Part shown: positions 35,684 through 43,710 of the stretch, in pieces
Numbering within the stretch: position 1 is the first letter of the stretch
Layout of the letters: each line of letters opens with the position of its first letter
Assembly: GCA_017461365.1 (NCBI GenBank)
Contig: JAFTYG010000071.1
Span: 1 to 49,392 of the forward strand
Reading direction: 5' to 3'
Source: Clostridia bacterium
Lineage (GTDB): Bacteria > Bacillota > Clostridia > Oscillospirales > CAG-272
Length of the DNA: 49,392 bases
Position numbers and translations under genes: made by a program
The notes under the pieces: model-generated
Databases searched by the model: none
Told to the model about the DNA's origin: nothing
The model's input: the letters and a program-made list of their open reading frames with translations, nothing else

Positions 35684-35727
35684 TTTCTTTCCTCTCTTTC
35701 GGTATTTGTATTTTTAACTGCATACTT

Positions 35728-35757
35728 ATTTTACCACATCGAATTACACTTTGGCAA
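35728..35757 (-). promoter_or_regulatory. Promoter of the solute-binding/GH92 cluster
   Basis: Minus strand: -35 TTGCCA (35752-35757), 18-bp spacer, -10 TAAAAT (35728-35733). The 107 bp between this and the divergent promoter is A/T-rich and likely holds regulator sites. Confidence 0.6.
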
Positions 35758-35864
35758 TAATCTAATGCTATCAATGATTTCACTATTGCTCGATTTTCAC
35801 TTTTTTACTTTTTCATTATCTAAGGCTTTCTTTATTTTTTTATTGAATTTTTAGAAAATATATA

Positions 35865-35893
35865 TTGATTTTATCGACAATATACTGTATAAT
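35865..35893 (+). promoter_or_regulatory. Promoter of the AraC-type regulator gene
   Basis: TTGATT (35865-35870), 17-bp spacer, TATAAT (35888-35893), 85 bp upstream of the start codon. Confidence 0.8.
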
Positions 35894-35978
35894 ATGTACA
35901 ATAGACGTGTCGTTTTAATGCCTTTACAGATAACGAAAAATTCCACTTTTTACCGCAGATTTGTACAGAGGAGGTAAT

Positions 35979-36797
35979 ATGATCAAGCTCGAAGCCACCA
36001 TCCCAAAGCTCAAATATTGGGCTCATATAAATATCGCGCACCACATCCCCATCCATTGGCACCAATACTATGAGATAGAGCTCATCGCAGAGGGAACGGG
36101 AACGCAGATCATAAACAGTATCGAGGTTCCTCTGCGCCCGGGCTCGATAACGGTCATATCTCCCGAGGACTTTCACCGCCTCGAGCCCGATACCCCCTCG
36201 GGCTTTAAGGTAGTAAACTTCTGCGTAGTCCCCGAGGTGCTCTCAGAGGAGATACTGTCGCTTTTCAGAAAATATTCACCCCCATACATAATGACGGCGG
36301 ACGAGGCGCAGATGGCGGAATTTATCTCCGACCACGCCGATCTTCAGCATACCTCGGCAAAGGAGGGCGAGCTTACAGACGCCGTAATGCGCAGAAAAAT
36401 AGAGCTCATGCTTCTGAAGCTCATCCAACGTGCAGTGCAGACGGGCTCGTTAAATACGCAAAAGCAACTCGCTCCCCATCCGTCAAACGTGCTCCAACCC
36501 GTCCTGAGGTACATAAACGGGCACTATCACGAGTCCCTGCGGCGCGATCAGCTTGCCGAGCTCGTCCATCTCTCTCCGAGCTATTTCGGAGATATATTCA
36601 AAAAAAATCTCGGACTCTCGGTCGTAGATTATATAACCGATGTCAGACTTCGTAAGGCGCACGCTCTGCTGACACACACCGACGAGCCGATACAGAACAT
36701 AATCCGCAACGTAGGCTTTAATTCACCCTCTCTGTTTTACCGTAAATTTTACGAATATTACCGAGTAAAACCGTCGGATGTAGCAAAGAAAAGATAA
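35979..36797 (+). CDS. AraC family transcriptional regulator
   Basis: 272 residues. N-terminal cupin sensor (about 1-150, with HIPIHWHQYYEIELIAEG and the strand-rich SITVISPEDFHRLEP) and a C-terminal double helix-turn-helix (about 172-272: LRRDQLAELVHLSPSYFGDIFKKN then IQNIIRNVGFNSPSLFYRKF). The ATG at 35979 has GAGGAGG 6 bp upstream; an in-frame TTG at 35961 overlaps that site. It diverges from the solute-binding gene and probably activates the glycan cluster in response to a sugar. Confidence 0.9.
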   Translation: MIKLEATIPKLKYWAHINIAHHIPIHWHQYYEIELIAEGTGTQIINSIEVPLRPGSITVISPEDFHRLEPDTPSGFKVVNFCVVPEVLSEEILSLFRKYSPPYIMTADEAQMAEFISDHADLQHTSAKEGELTDAVMRRKIELMLLKLIQRAVQTGSLNTQKQLAPHPSNVLQPVLRYINGHYHESLRRDQLAELVHLSPSYFGDIFKKNLGLSVVDYITDVRLRKAHALLTHTDEPIQNIIRNVGFNSPSLFYRKFYEYYRVKPSDVAKKR

Positions 36798-36832
36798 AAA
36801 GAGCTCATTGGTTAGTCCAATGAGCTCTTTTT
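36796..36832. terminator. Bidirectional terminator between araC-type gene and alr
   Basis: A 16-bp perfect stem (36796-36811 with 36817-36832) with a 5-nt loop and T-runs on both strands. It overlaps the stop codons of both converging genes. Confidence 0.95.
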
Positions 36833-38028
36833 TATGTCAGATCTTCCTTATAAATACTGTCCTGCCATTCGGTTATTCTGCCGTCCTCAATAAAGGCTCT
36901 CGGCACGCGTTCCCCAATAGCGCAGACTATCTCATAGTTTATCGTGCCGTTCCGTCTCGCTATCGCATCGGCAGAGCATACGCTGTCAGCGCCGAATACG
37001 GTAACAAAGTCCCCCACTCTGCAATCAAGCTCGCTCACGTCAAGCATAAGCTGATCCATACATATTCTTCCGATAATGGGCGCATACTTTCCGTTCACAA
37101 GCATATAACAGTCGTTTGTGCCGTTGACACGCCAAAGACCGTCAGCGTATCCTATCGGAACCGTGGCAACAGTTGTGTTTCGGTTGGCAAAAAACGTCCT
37201 TCCGTAGCTTACCGTCTGTCCCGTACGAACCTCTTTTATGTGAGATACAACCGACTTTAGCGACATGATCGGTCGGAGAGGCGGCAACGCTCTCATCTTC
37301 TCCGAGGGCTTTAAGCCATAGAGCACCACGCCCGCCCGAACCATGTCAAGGTGGCTCTCGGGATGGTCAAAGATCGCCGCGCTGTTTGCGGCATGACGAA
37401 TGTCAAAGGTTATTCCCCTCTCCCCGAGCCGCTCAACGGCAGAGTTGAACAGCCGTAGCTGCTCCGCAGTAAATTCATCGCCGTCGGTGTTTTCGTCGGC
37501 AACGGCAAAATGCGTAAATATACCCTCAGGTATAAGACTCAGCTCACGGCATATCAAAGCCGCATCCGCGAGCTCGTCGTCTCCGCCCTCACGGCAAAGA
37601 AAGCCTATCCTTCCCATGCCCGTATCTATTTTTACGTGTATCTTTACCTTGACCGAAAGCCTCTCGGCAACCTCTGCAAGCCGTTTTCCGTAATCGTAGG
37701 AATAAACGGTCTGCGTGATATTATAAAGAGACAGCACGCCCGCGCACTCCTCGGGAGTATATCCGAGGATAAGCAAAGGCGTTTTTATGTTCTTTTCGCG
37801 AAGCTGTAAAGCCTCCTCTATGTTCGACACAGCAAGGTAGTCTGCGCCCATCTGCTCATAGAACGCCGCCATCCGCACAGCGCCGTGACCGTATGCGTTT
37901 GCCTTTATAACACAGCATATCTTCACACCCTCACCGACAGCATCCCTCACAGCCGTATAATTTTCCTTTGCTTTGTCAAGGTCGATCTCCGCCCACGTCC
38001 TGCGGCGTATTCCCCGAATATTGCTCAT
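36832..38028 (-). CDS. alr: Alanine racemase
   Basis: 398 residues from the ATG at 38028. VIKANAYGHGA holds the PLP-binding Lys42, TGMGRIGF and HAANSAA follow in the barrel, and SYGRTFFA plus GRICMDQ mark the C-terminal domain with its catalytic tyrosine. It interconverts L- and D-alanine for peptidoglycan. The site is GAGAGG at short spacing; a further 13 codons upstream lie inside ddl. It begins 7 bp after the ddl stop, so ddl-alr is a two-gene operon for D-Ala supply. Confidence 0.95.
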   Translation of the reverse strand: MSNIRGIRRRTWAEIDLDKAKENYTAVRDAVGEGVKICCVIKANAYGHGAVRMAAFYEQMGADYLAVSNIEEALQLREKNIKTPLLILGYTPEECAGVLSLYNITQTVYSYDYGKRLAEVAERLSVKVKIHVKIDTGMGRIGFLCREGGDDELADAALICRELSLIPEGIFTHFAVADENTDGDEFTAEQLRLFNSAVERLGERGITFDIRHAANSAAIFDHPESHLDMVRAGVVLYGLKPSEKMRALPPLRPIMSLKSVVSHIKEVRTGQTVSYGRTFFANRNTTVATVPIGYADGLWRVNGTNDCYMLVNGKYAPIIGRICMDQLMLDVSELDCRVGDFVTVFGADSVCSADAIARRNGTINYEIVCAIGERVPRAFIEDGRITEWQDSIYKEDLT

Positions 38029-38035
38029 TTTCCTC

Positions 38036-39001
38036 TCATTTCCGATCTTTTTCGTCGAAATTTTCAACTGCGTAAGCCACTATCATCTCAACCAGCTTTT
38101 CAAACGGCACACCCGCGTACCGTGCCGAATCGGGAAAAAGACTCATTTCAGTCATACCGGGGAGATTGTTTATCTCTATTATCATCGGTCCCCGCACTTT
38201 GTCAAGTATCATATCTATGCGCGAAAGCCCGCGGCATCCGAGCACCCTGTAAGCCTTTTTGCCTATCTCGGATATACGCTCTGCATCCTCCGCCGAAATA
38301 CGCGCAGGGATGATATGATGGCACATTCCCTCGGTATATTTCGACTCATAGTCGTAAAATTCGTTCTCCGACGTGATCTCAATAGCGGGAAATACCGTCA
38401 GCTCTTCATTTCCGACAATTGGCAAAGTAAGCTCGACACCGTCTATAAACTGCTCGCAAAGAAGCGCGTCGCCATACTTGAATATCTCGCCTATGTATTT
38501 TTCGACCTCGAGCGCGTCCTTTACGATATAAACGCCTATGCTCGAGCCCTCGCAGGGAGATTTGAGCACCATCGGAAGCCCTATCTTCTCAGAGAGCCTC
38601 TTCGCCGTCGCCTCTCTGTCGGCACACTCGTCCTCGGTGAGCGTAACAAAGCGAGGAGTGGGAAGTCCCACGCGGTCAAGAAGCTCCTTTGTGCGTATCT
38701 TATCCATGCATGATGCGCTCGCAAGCACACCCGAGCCTGTATAAGGTATGCCCAAAAGCTCAAGCATTCCCTGAATACAGCCATCCTCGCCTCCCTTTCC
38801 GTGAAGCGCGAGGTATGCGACGTCACAGGAAAGAGACGAAAGCTCGCCTATATTTTCGCGTGTAAGATCAAAGAGCCCGACGTTTTTAAATCCGCCGCGT
38901 CTGAGAGCTTCATACACCGCCTTACCGCTTCGCAGAGAGACCTCGCGCTCCGACGAGATCCCACCGTATATTACCGTTATTTTTAAATCTTTAATATCCA
39001 T
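38036..39001 (-). CDS. ddl: D-alanine--D-alanine ligase
   Basis: 321 residues. It joins two D-alanines with ATP to make the pentapeptide terminus. Motifs: VIYGGISSEREVSLRSG at the N-terminus, LHGKGGEDG and the EGSSIGV loop, and the closing RIDMILDKVRGPMIIEINNLPGMTEMSLFP. The ATG at 39001 has GGGGAGA 6 bp upstream; an extension to 39064 has no site and would run into a leader hairpin (39016-39036). The promoter is not clear. The repeat element B begins about 90 bp upstream. Confidence 0.95.
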   Translation of the reverse strand: MDIKDLKITVIYGGISSEREVSLRSGKAVYEALRRGGFKNVGLFDLTRENIGELSSLSCDVAYLALHGKGGEDGCIQGMLELLGIPYTGSGVLASASCMDKIRTKELLDRVGLPTPRFVTLTEDECADREATAKRLSEKIGLPMVLKSPCEGSSIGVYIVKDALEVEKYIGEIFKYGDALLCEQFIDGVELTLPIVGNEELTVFPAIEITSENEFYDYESKYTEGMCHHIIPARISAEDAERISEIGKKAYRVLGCRGLSRIDMILDKVRGPMIIEINNLPGMTEMSLFPDSARYAGVPFEKLVEMIVAYAVENFDEKDRK

Positions 39002-39090
39002 ACCATTCTCCCCTTGCGTATTACTAAAAAATACGCGGGATGCGTTTATTTTATTCAATGACAAATCTTTTTGAAACTATTTGTCAACTC

Positions 39091-39484
39091 TTCAAATTGG
39101 AGTTTGTCGAGGAGTTGAAGTTACATTTTACAGGCTAATACCCGTTTTTCGTGGTAATCCATTCGTTCTTTTTTTCTAAGGTAAATTTTGCTTGCGCAAA
39201 AAAGATCCTTCACATGGCTTGCAAGGTAGCAAGCCGTTCAGGATGACAGATAGTGGATGTTTGGCGATGAACGTATGCATAAGCCTATAATAAGGTTCCC
39301 GTAATAAACTTTGGCATAAACCTATTTATTTTATCTCAACTAACCTGTCATCCTGAGCCCGAACCGCTTATGGGGGCATCCTCGGAAACATTCGAAGGAT
39401 CTTGCGACGAAGTCGCTTTACTGCACTGTGTTCATTGGGAATAAAATTACACATACCAAACACATCGATAAACTCCAATTTGAA
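39091..39484. repeat. MITE-like element, copy B (394 bp)
   Basis: TTCAAATTGGAGTTTGTCG (39091-39109) is inverted at 39466-39484 with 18 of 19 matching. The ends and the inner CAAACACA next to the right end match copy A at 14605-14742. The element fills the space between the ddl leader and the araB stop. It has no reading frame that I can support. The centre carries a second inverted repeat pair. Confidence 0.8.
39202..39403. repeat. Nested inverted pair of a smaller repeat
   Basis: A 48-bp unit (39202-39249) runs from AAGATCCTTC to AGGATGACAG. A 59-bp unit in the opposite orientation (39345-39403) runs from CTGTCATCCT to GAAGGATCTT. The unit ends match exactly while the middles differ. This is an end-defined dispersed repeat present twice inside copy B. 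Confidence 0.75.
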
Positions 39485-39489
39485 GGTAG

Positions 39490-41127
39490 TTAAATATTTT
39501 TCAAGCGCTTCAAAACGTCATTTCCGCCACGCCCGAAGTAATCATGAAGCTTCAGATATTCGGCATAAAGTCTGCCGTACGCCTCGGTATTCTCGGGTAT
39601 AGGCTCGTACAGCCTGCCCGAACGCACTCCGAGCGCGTCGGACGCCTCTATCACATCCTTATATATACCCGCCGCCACAGCCGCATAAATAGCGCTGCCC
39701 TTGGAGGCTGACAGCTTCACGTCCGAAACGACGATCTCACGTCCGAAAACGTCAGCGCATATCTGCATAAACATATCGTCCTTTTCGGCAATTCCGCCCG
39801 ACGCAACTATCTTGTTTATCCTTATTCCGTTCGCCTCGAAATTGTCAAGGATGACCTTTGCGCCGAAAACAGTGCCCTCTATCATCGCTCTGTATATCTC
39901 CTCGGGACGCGTTTGCAGAGTAAGCCCGAACAGAGCGCCCGTCAGATCAAGATCGGTAAGAATACTGCGATTTCCGTTCTGCCAATCAAGATAGATAAGT
40001 CCGTTCTCACCCACACGTAATTTCTTTGCCTTCTCGCGCAGATATTTGTGTATTCCAATCCCCTCAGCCTTCGCCGCCTCTGTGTAGGACGCGGGCAGAG
40101 CGTTCCTTATGTACCAATCGAGATGATCGCCGCAACACGCCTGACACGCCTCATAGGTGTAAAGACCGTTCATAACGCCTTCTGTAACGTATCCGAATAT
40201 ACCGCCAATATTCCTTTTCTCCTTGCAATGAACAAGGTGCACCGCCGACGTGCCGAGTATCATCATAAGAGTACCGTCCTCGGTAAGTCCCAAGGCCGGC
40301 ATTGACGCGTGTGCATCGAGCACGGGCGTTGCCATCGGAATACCGACGGGAAGTCCCGTAAGGCGCGCGCCCTCCTCACTTATATAACCAGCGGCGGATG
40401 AAACGTACACCATATTATCGGGTATTTTCGTACCGATAATATCCTTCATTTCGGGACAGAGCTTTTCAAAAAACTCCCGACTCGGAAAACCGTCCTCCTC
40501 ACTCCAAAGCTCCTTTGCCTCTGCAATGTTTACGCTATGCGTGATCTCACCCGTCAAAAGGTAAGTTACCCAATCGGCAGAATTGAGGAACAAATGTGTT
40601 CTCTCATATATTTCGGGAGCTTCTCTCTGTATCTGCAATATCTTTGCAAACATCCATTCGGCAGAGGTCTTGCCTCCGTGCGCGTAAAGCCATTTTTCCC
40701 CTCTCTCAGCGGCAAGGCTGTTTATATCATCGCCTTCCTTCGTTGCGCTGTTGTGCTTCCAAAGCTTAACGTAGGCGTGGGGCTCATCCTTATATTTTTC
40801 ATCAAACATCAAAGGGCGCATATTCTCATCTACAGGAAGCATAGTACAGCCCGTAAAATCAATACCAATGCCTACCACCTGACAGGGATCCGCCTTTACC
40901 TCTGCCATAACGGCTCTGAGCGTAGTTGACAGCACCTCCGTATAATCCGAAGCATCCTGAAGGGCGGTTCTTGGCGGCAATCGCTTTCCCGATGGTAATT
41001 CTCTGTCTATAACTCCGTGCTTATACTCGCACACAGAAGTCGCCGCTATCTCTCCGCTTTCGACATCCATCAGAACGGCTCTGCCCGAAAGAGTACCGAA
41101 ATCTATTCCAACCGTATATTTTTTCAT
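39490..41127 (-). CDS. araB: Ribulokinase
   Basis: 545 residues. FGGY-type kinase with VGIDFGTLSGRAVLMD (phosphate loop), VGIGIDFTGCTMLP, the sugar-binding NSADWVTYLLTGEI, a phosphate-2 region MMILGTSAVHLVH and FEACQACCGDH-like YEACQACCGDHLDW. Length and the GTLSGRA opening fit AraB, which phosphorylates L-ribulose for arabinose use. No araA or araD is beside it. It follows the DUF2344 gene by 10 bp, so it is the last gene of an operon unrelated by function. Confidence 0.9.
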   Translation of the reverse strand: MKKYTVGIDFGTLSGRAVLMDVESGEIAATSVCEYKHGVIDRELPSGKRLPPRTALQDASDYTEVLSTTLRAVMAEVKADPCQVVGIGIDFTGCTMLPVDENMRPLMFDEKYKDEPHAYVKLWKHNSATKEGDDINSLAAERGEKWLYAHGGKTSAEWMFAKILQIQREAPEIYERTHLFLNSADWVTYLLTGEITHSVNIAEAKELWSEEDGFPSREFFEKLCPEMKDIIGTKIPDNMVYVSSAAGYISEEGARLTGLPVGIPMATPVLDAHASMPALGLTEDGTLMMILGTSAVHLVHCKEKRNIGGIFGYVTEGVMNGLYTYEACQACCGDHLDWYIRNALPASYTEAAKAEGIGIHKYLREKAKKLRVGENGLIYLDWQNGNRSILTDLDLTGALFGLTLQTRPEEIYRAMIEGTVFGAKVILDNFEANGIRINKIVASGGIAEKDDMFMQICADVFGREIVVSDVKLSASKGSAIYAAVAAGIYKDVIEASDALGVRSGRLYEPIPENTEAYGRLYAEYLKLHDYFGRGGNDVLKRLKNI

Positions 41128-41137
41128 ACTGCCCTCT

Positions 41138-41875
41138 TTATCTGAAAAGCGTCATATCGGCACGTCGCACCGACGTCCTCATTATTGTGTAACATTCCTT
41201 TGTAGGATCTCCCGAAAGGATACCGCACTTCTGCTTCAATCCCGTAATAAGAAGCTCGGGATTGAGAAATTCTCCGACAGATGCCGAAAGCGTGGCCGAC
41301 ATTATAATTTTTCCATCGGCAAATCCGACGTCCGCAGACTTTATCAGAGGAACTATATCTATATCCTTCTCGCCCGACTTGGTCTTTTTGGTAAGCATCA
41401 GAGGAGAGGTCGTAAGAACGGATCTTATCTGCTCCGCCGTCTCCTTTGTCGCACCCTCTGTGCATATGTTTATGTCGTAGGTCGCATAAGCTATCTCGGA
41501 AAAATCCGAGGTCGGAATGTACGCGTCGGTAATGCACAGCTCGTCTGTAAGCTCGGCGTTTAGCCTCCTCATTATCTCCTCGGGAGACATATCTCTGTCT
41601 ATGCGAAGATCAAGAAATTCATACTCGCTCTCGCTTCCGACACTCAAAGGCGTTGAGAAAACGAGCTTTGCGTGAGGATTAAAGCCCTTTGTGTACCACG
41701 CGGGAATGCAAGCACGAACGATAACACGCATAAAAGTTCTTTGCAGATCAAGGTGCGAGATGTATTGCAGCTTTCCCACCTTTCGAAATTTCAGTCTGAC
41801 CGTCCACGGACGCTCAAGGGGGGGCAAGGATGCAAGCCTTTTCTTTTCATTCAATTTTTCAAATTCGGACAGCAC
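41138..41875 (-). CDS. DUF2344 radical-SAM-linked protein
   Basis: 245 residues. WTVRLKFRKVGKLQYISHLDLQR and PAWYTKGFNPHAKLVFSTPLSVG are signatures of the TIGR03936/DUF2344 family, which is always found with a TIGR03960-type radical SAM protein, sometimes fused to it. The start is GTG at 41875, with GGAGGTG 7 bp upstream, inside the 3' end of the radical SAM gene (25-bp overlap). Function unknown; the pairing suggests a shared modification task on tRNA or protein. Confidence 0.9.
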   Translation of the reverse strand: MLSEFEKLNEKKRLASLPPLERPWTVRLKFRKVGKLQYISHLDLQRTFMRVIVRACIPAWYTKGFNPHAKLVFSTPLSVGSESEYEFLDLRIDRDMSPEEIMRRLNAELTDELCITDAYIPTSDFSEIAYATYDINICTEGATKETAEQIRSVLTTSPLMLTKKTKSGEKDIDIVPLIKSADVGFADGKIIMSATLSASVGEFLNPELLITGLKQKCGILSGDPTKECYTIMRTSVRRADMTLFR

Positions 41876-43710
41876 GCTCTCTCACCTCCCAATTTATTCG
41901 CTCCGCATCCGCTGCATTTTTCACGGCAGTGGGGCGTTGTTGTCTCACCGTAAGCCTTGTCGCGCTCGCGGCGCATAAATTCCTTGCTTACGCCGCAGTC
42001 GATAATATCCCAAGGCAGTACCTCGTCAAGCCCGAAGGCGCGGTTTGCGTAGAACGCGGGATCTATACCCGTACGCTCAAATACAGAGATCCATTTGTCG
42101 TAGTCAAAGCACTCATCCCATGCGTCAAACATAAAGTTCTCCTCGCAGGCAAGCGCCAAAGCCCTCGAGAGCTTTCTGTCTCCTCTCGCAAGCACAGCCT
42201 CGATGCGGCTGACCTTCGCGTCGTGGTGGGTATATCTTATCTTCCTGTCGGTTATCTTGCTTGCAAGATACGCCTGCTTTTCCTCAAGCATCTCAAAGGT
42301 GTCCTGAGCCTCCCACTGGAACGGGGTAAAGGGCTTCGGGATAAAGCAGGAAACACTTATAGTCACCTGAGGCTTCTTTACCTTTCTGCCTGCCGCGCAC
42401 TTGTAATATTCATCTATAACGCTCTCCGCAAGCTTTGCAATTCCCTCAATATCGTCAAGCGTCTCGGTGGGAAGTCCTGACATAAAGTAGAGCTTTACCG
42501 TGTTCTTTCCCGCGTCAAACGCCACGCGAACAGCGCGCAAAAGATCCTCCTCACGCACGTTCTTGTTTATAACGTCACGCAACCTCTGCGTGCCCGCCTC
42601 GGGAGCAAAGGTCAAGGATGACGAGCGAACGGTGGCGATCTTATCCATCAGCTCCTTTGTAAAGCTGTCGACACGCAAAGAAGGCAGAGACAGACTCACC
42701 ATATTCTCATCCGTCCATTCAAGCAGATCGTCTGTAAGCTCCTCAAGATGCGTGTAGTCACTGATAGAGAGCGACGTAAGCGATATTTCATCATATCCCG
42801 TCGCCTCGTAAAGACACTTCGCCTGCTCGTTCAGCACCTCGGGCGACTTTTCACGGACAGGTCTGTATATCATTCCCGCCTGACAGAAGCGGCATCCGCG
42901 TATGCATCCTCTGAATACCTCAAGCATAACTCTGTCGTGTACCGTTTCGATATAAGGCATTACAAACTTTTTCGGGAAATACGCCTTGTCCATATCGGTG
43001 ATTATCCGCTTCGTTATCTTTGTGGGTATGTCGTCATATATAGGCGTGTAAGCCTTTACCGTACCGTCGTCATTGTAGGTAACGTCATAAAAGGACGGAA
43101 CGTAAACACCGCCTATAGTCCTTGCCGCCTCGTGAAGATACTCAGCCTTTGTGTATCTTCCCTCGTCCTTCATTTTTATGTACAGACGGCAAAGCTCGGG
43201 AAGAAGCTCCTCGCCCTCTCCAATATCGAAAAGATCGAAAAAGTCAGCCACAGGCTCGGCATTGTACGCACAAGGGCCTCCGCCGATAATTATGGGAAAG
43301 CTGTCGTCTCTGTCCTTTGCGTAAAGCGGTATCCCCGCAAGCTTCAGCATATTGAGCACGTTTGTGTAGCTCATCTCATATTGAAGCGTAAAGCCGACCA
43401 TATCAAATGCGGTAAGCGGATCTCCGCTCTCGCAGGCGGTAAGAGGAATATTGTACTCCCTCATTTTCTCCTGCATATCCACCCACGGATCGTACACCCT
43501 CTCGCACCACACGTCGGGCTCCTCGTTAAGCACACCGTAAAGTATCCTCAAGCCGAGGTTCGACATTCCTATCTCGTATGTGTCGGGAAAGCAAAAAGCA
43601 AATCTCGCCTTTACCTCCGACTTATCCTTTATTATCTGTCCGTACTCGCCGCCCGCGTATCTTCCGGGCTTTGAAACGGCTTTTAATATATTGCTTATAT
43701 TTTTGTTCAT
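41851..43710 (-). CDS. TIGR03960-type B12-binding radical SAM protein
   Basis: 619 residues. An N-terminal B12-binding-like domain (about 1-200), then the radical SAM centre CIRGCRFCQAG with Cys269, Cys273 and Cys276 in a CxxxCxxC. Later ISDYTHLEELTDDLL, SLPSLRVDSF and FYMSGLPTETLDDIEG-like KLYFMSGLPTET follow the barrel. A C-terminal cysteine cluster (HCREKCSGCG and ACCPN) is present. The reaction is unknown. It overlaps the P-type-like gene stop by 4 bp and DUF2344 by 25 bp. Confidence 0.9.
   Translation of the reverse strand: MNKNISNILKAVSKPGRYAGGEYGQIIKDKSEVKARFAFCFPDTYEIGMSNLGLRILYGVLNEEPDVWCERVYDPWVDMQEKMREYNIPLTACESGDPLTAFDMVGFTLQYEMSYTNVLNMLKLAGIPLYAKDRDDSFPIIIGGGPCAYNAEPVADFFDLFDIGEGEELLPELCRLYIKMKDEGRYTKAEYLHEAARTIGGVYVPSFYDVTYNDDGTVKAYTPIYDDIPTKITKRIITDMDKAYFPKKFVMPYIETVHDRVMLEVFRGCIRGCRFCQAGMIYRPVREKSPEVLNEQAKCLYEATGYDEISLTSLSISDYTHLEELTDDLLEWTDENMVSLSLPSLRVDSFTKELMDKIATVRSSSLTFAPEAGTQRLRDVINKNVREEDLLRAVRVAFDAGKNTVKLYFMSGLPTETLDDIEGIAKLAESVIDEYYKCAAGRKVKKPQVTISVSCFIPKPFTPFQWEAQDTFEMLEEKQAYLASKITDRKIRYTHHDAKVSRIEAVLARGDRKLSRALALACEENFMFDAWDECFDYDKWISVFERTGIDPAFYANRAFGLDEVLPWDIIDCGVSKEFMRRERDKAYGETTTPHCREKCSGCGANKLGGERACCPNLKN

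Noticed and set aside
41124-41537. Minus-strand frame overlapping DUF2344
   Set aside because: It is in another frame of the same strand over DUF2344, whose conserved motifs are in the accepted frame.
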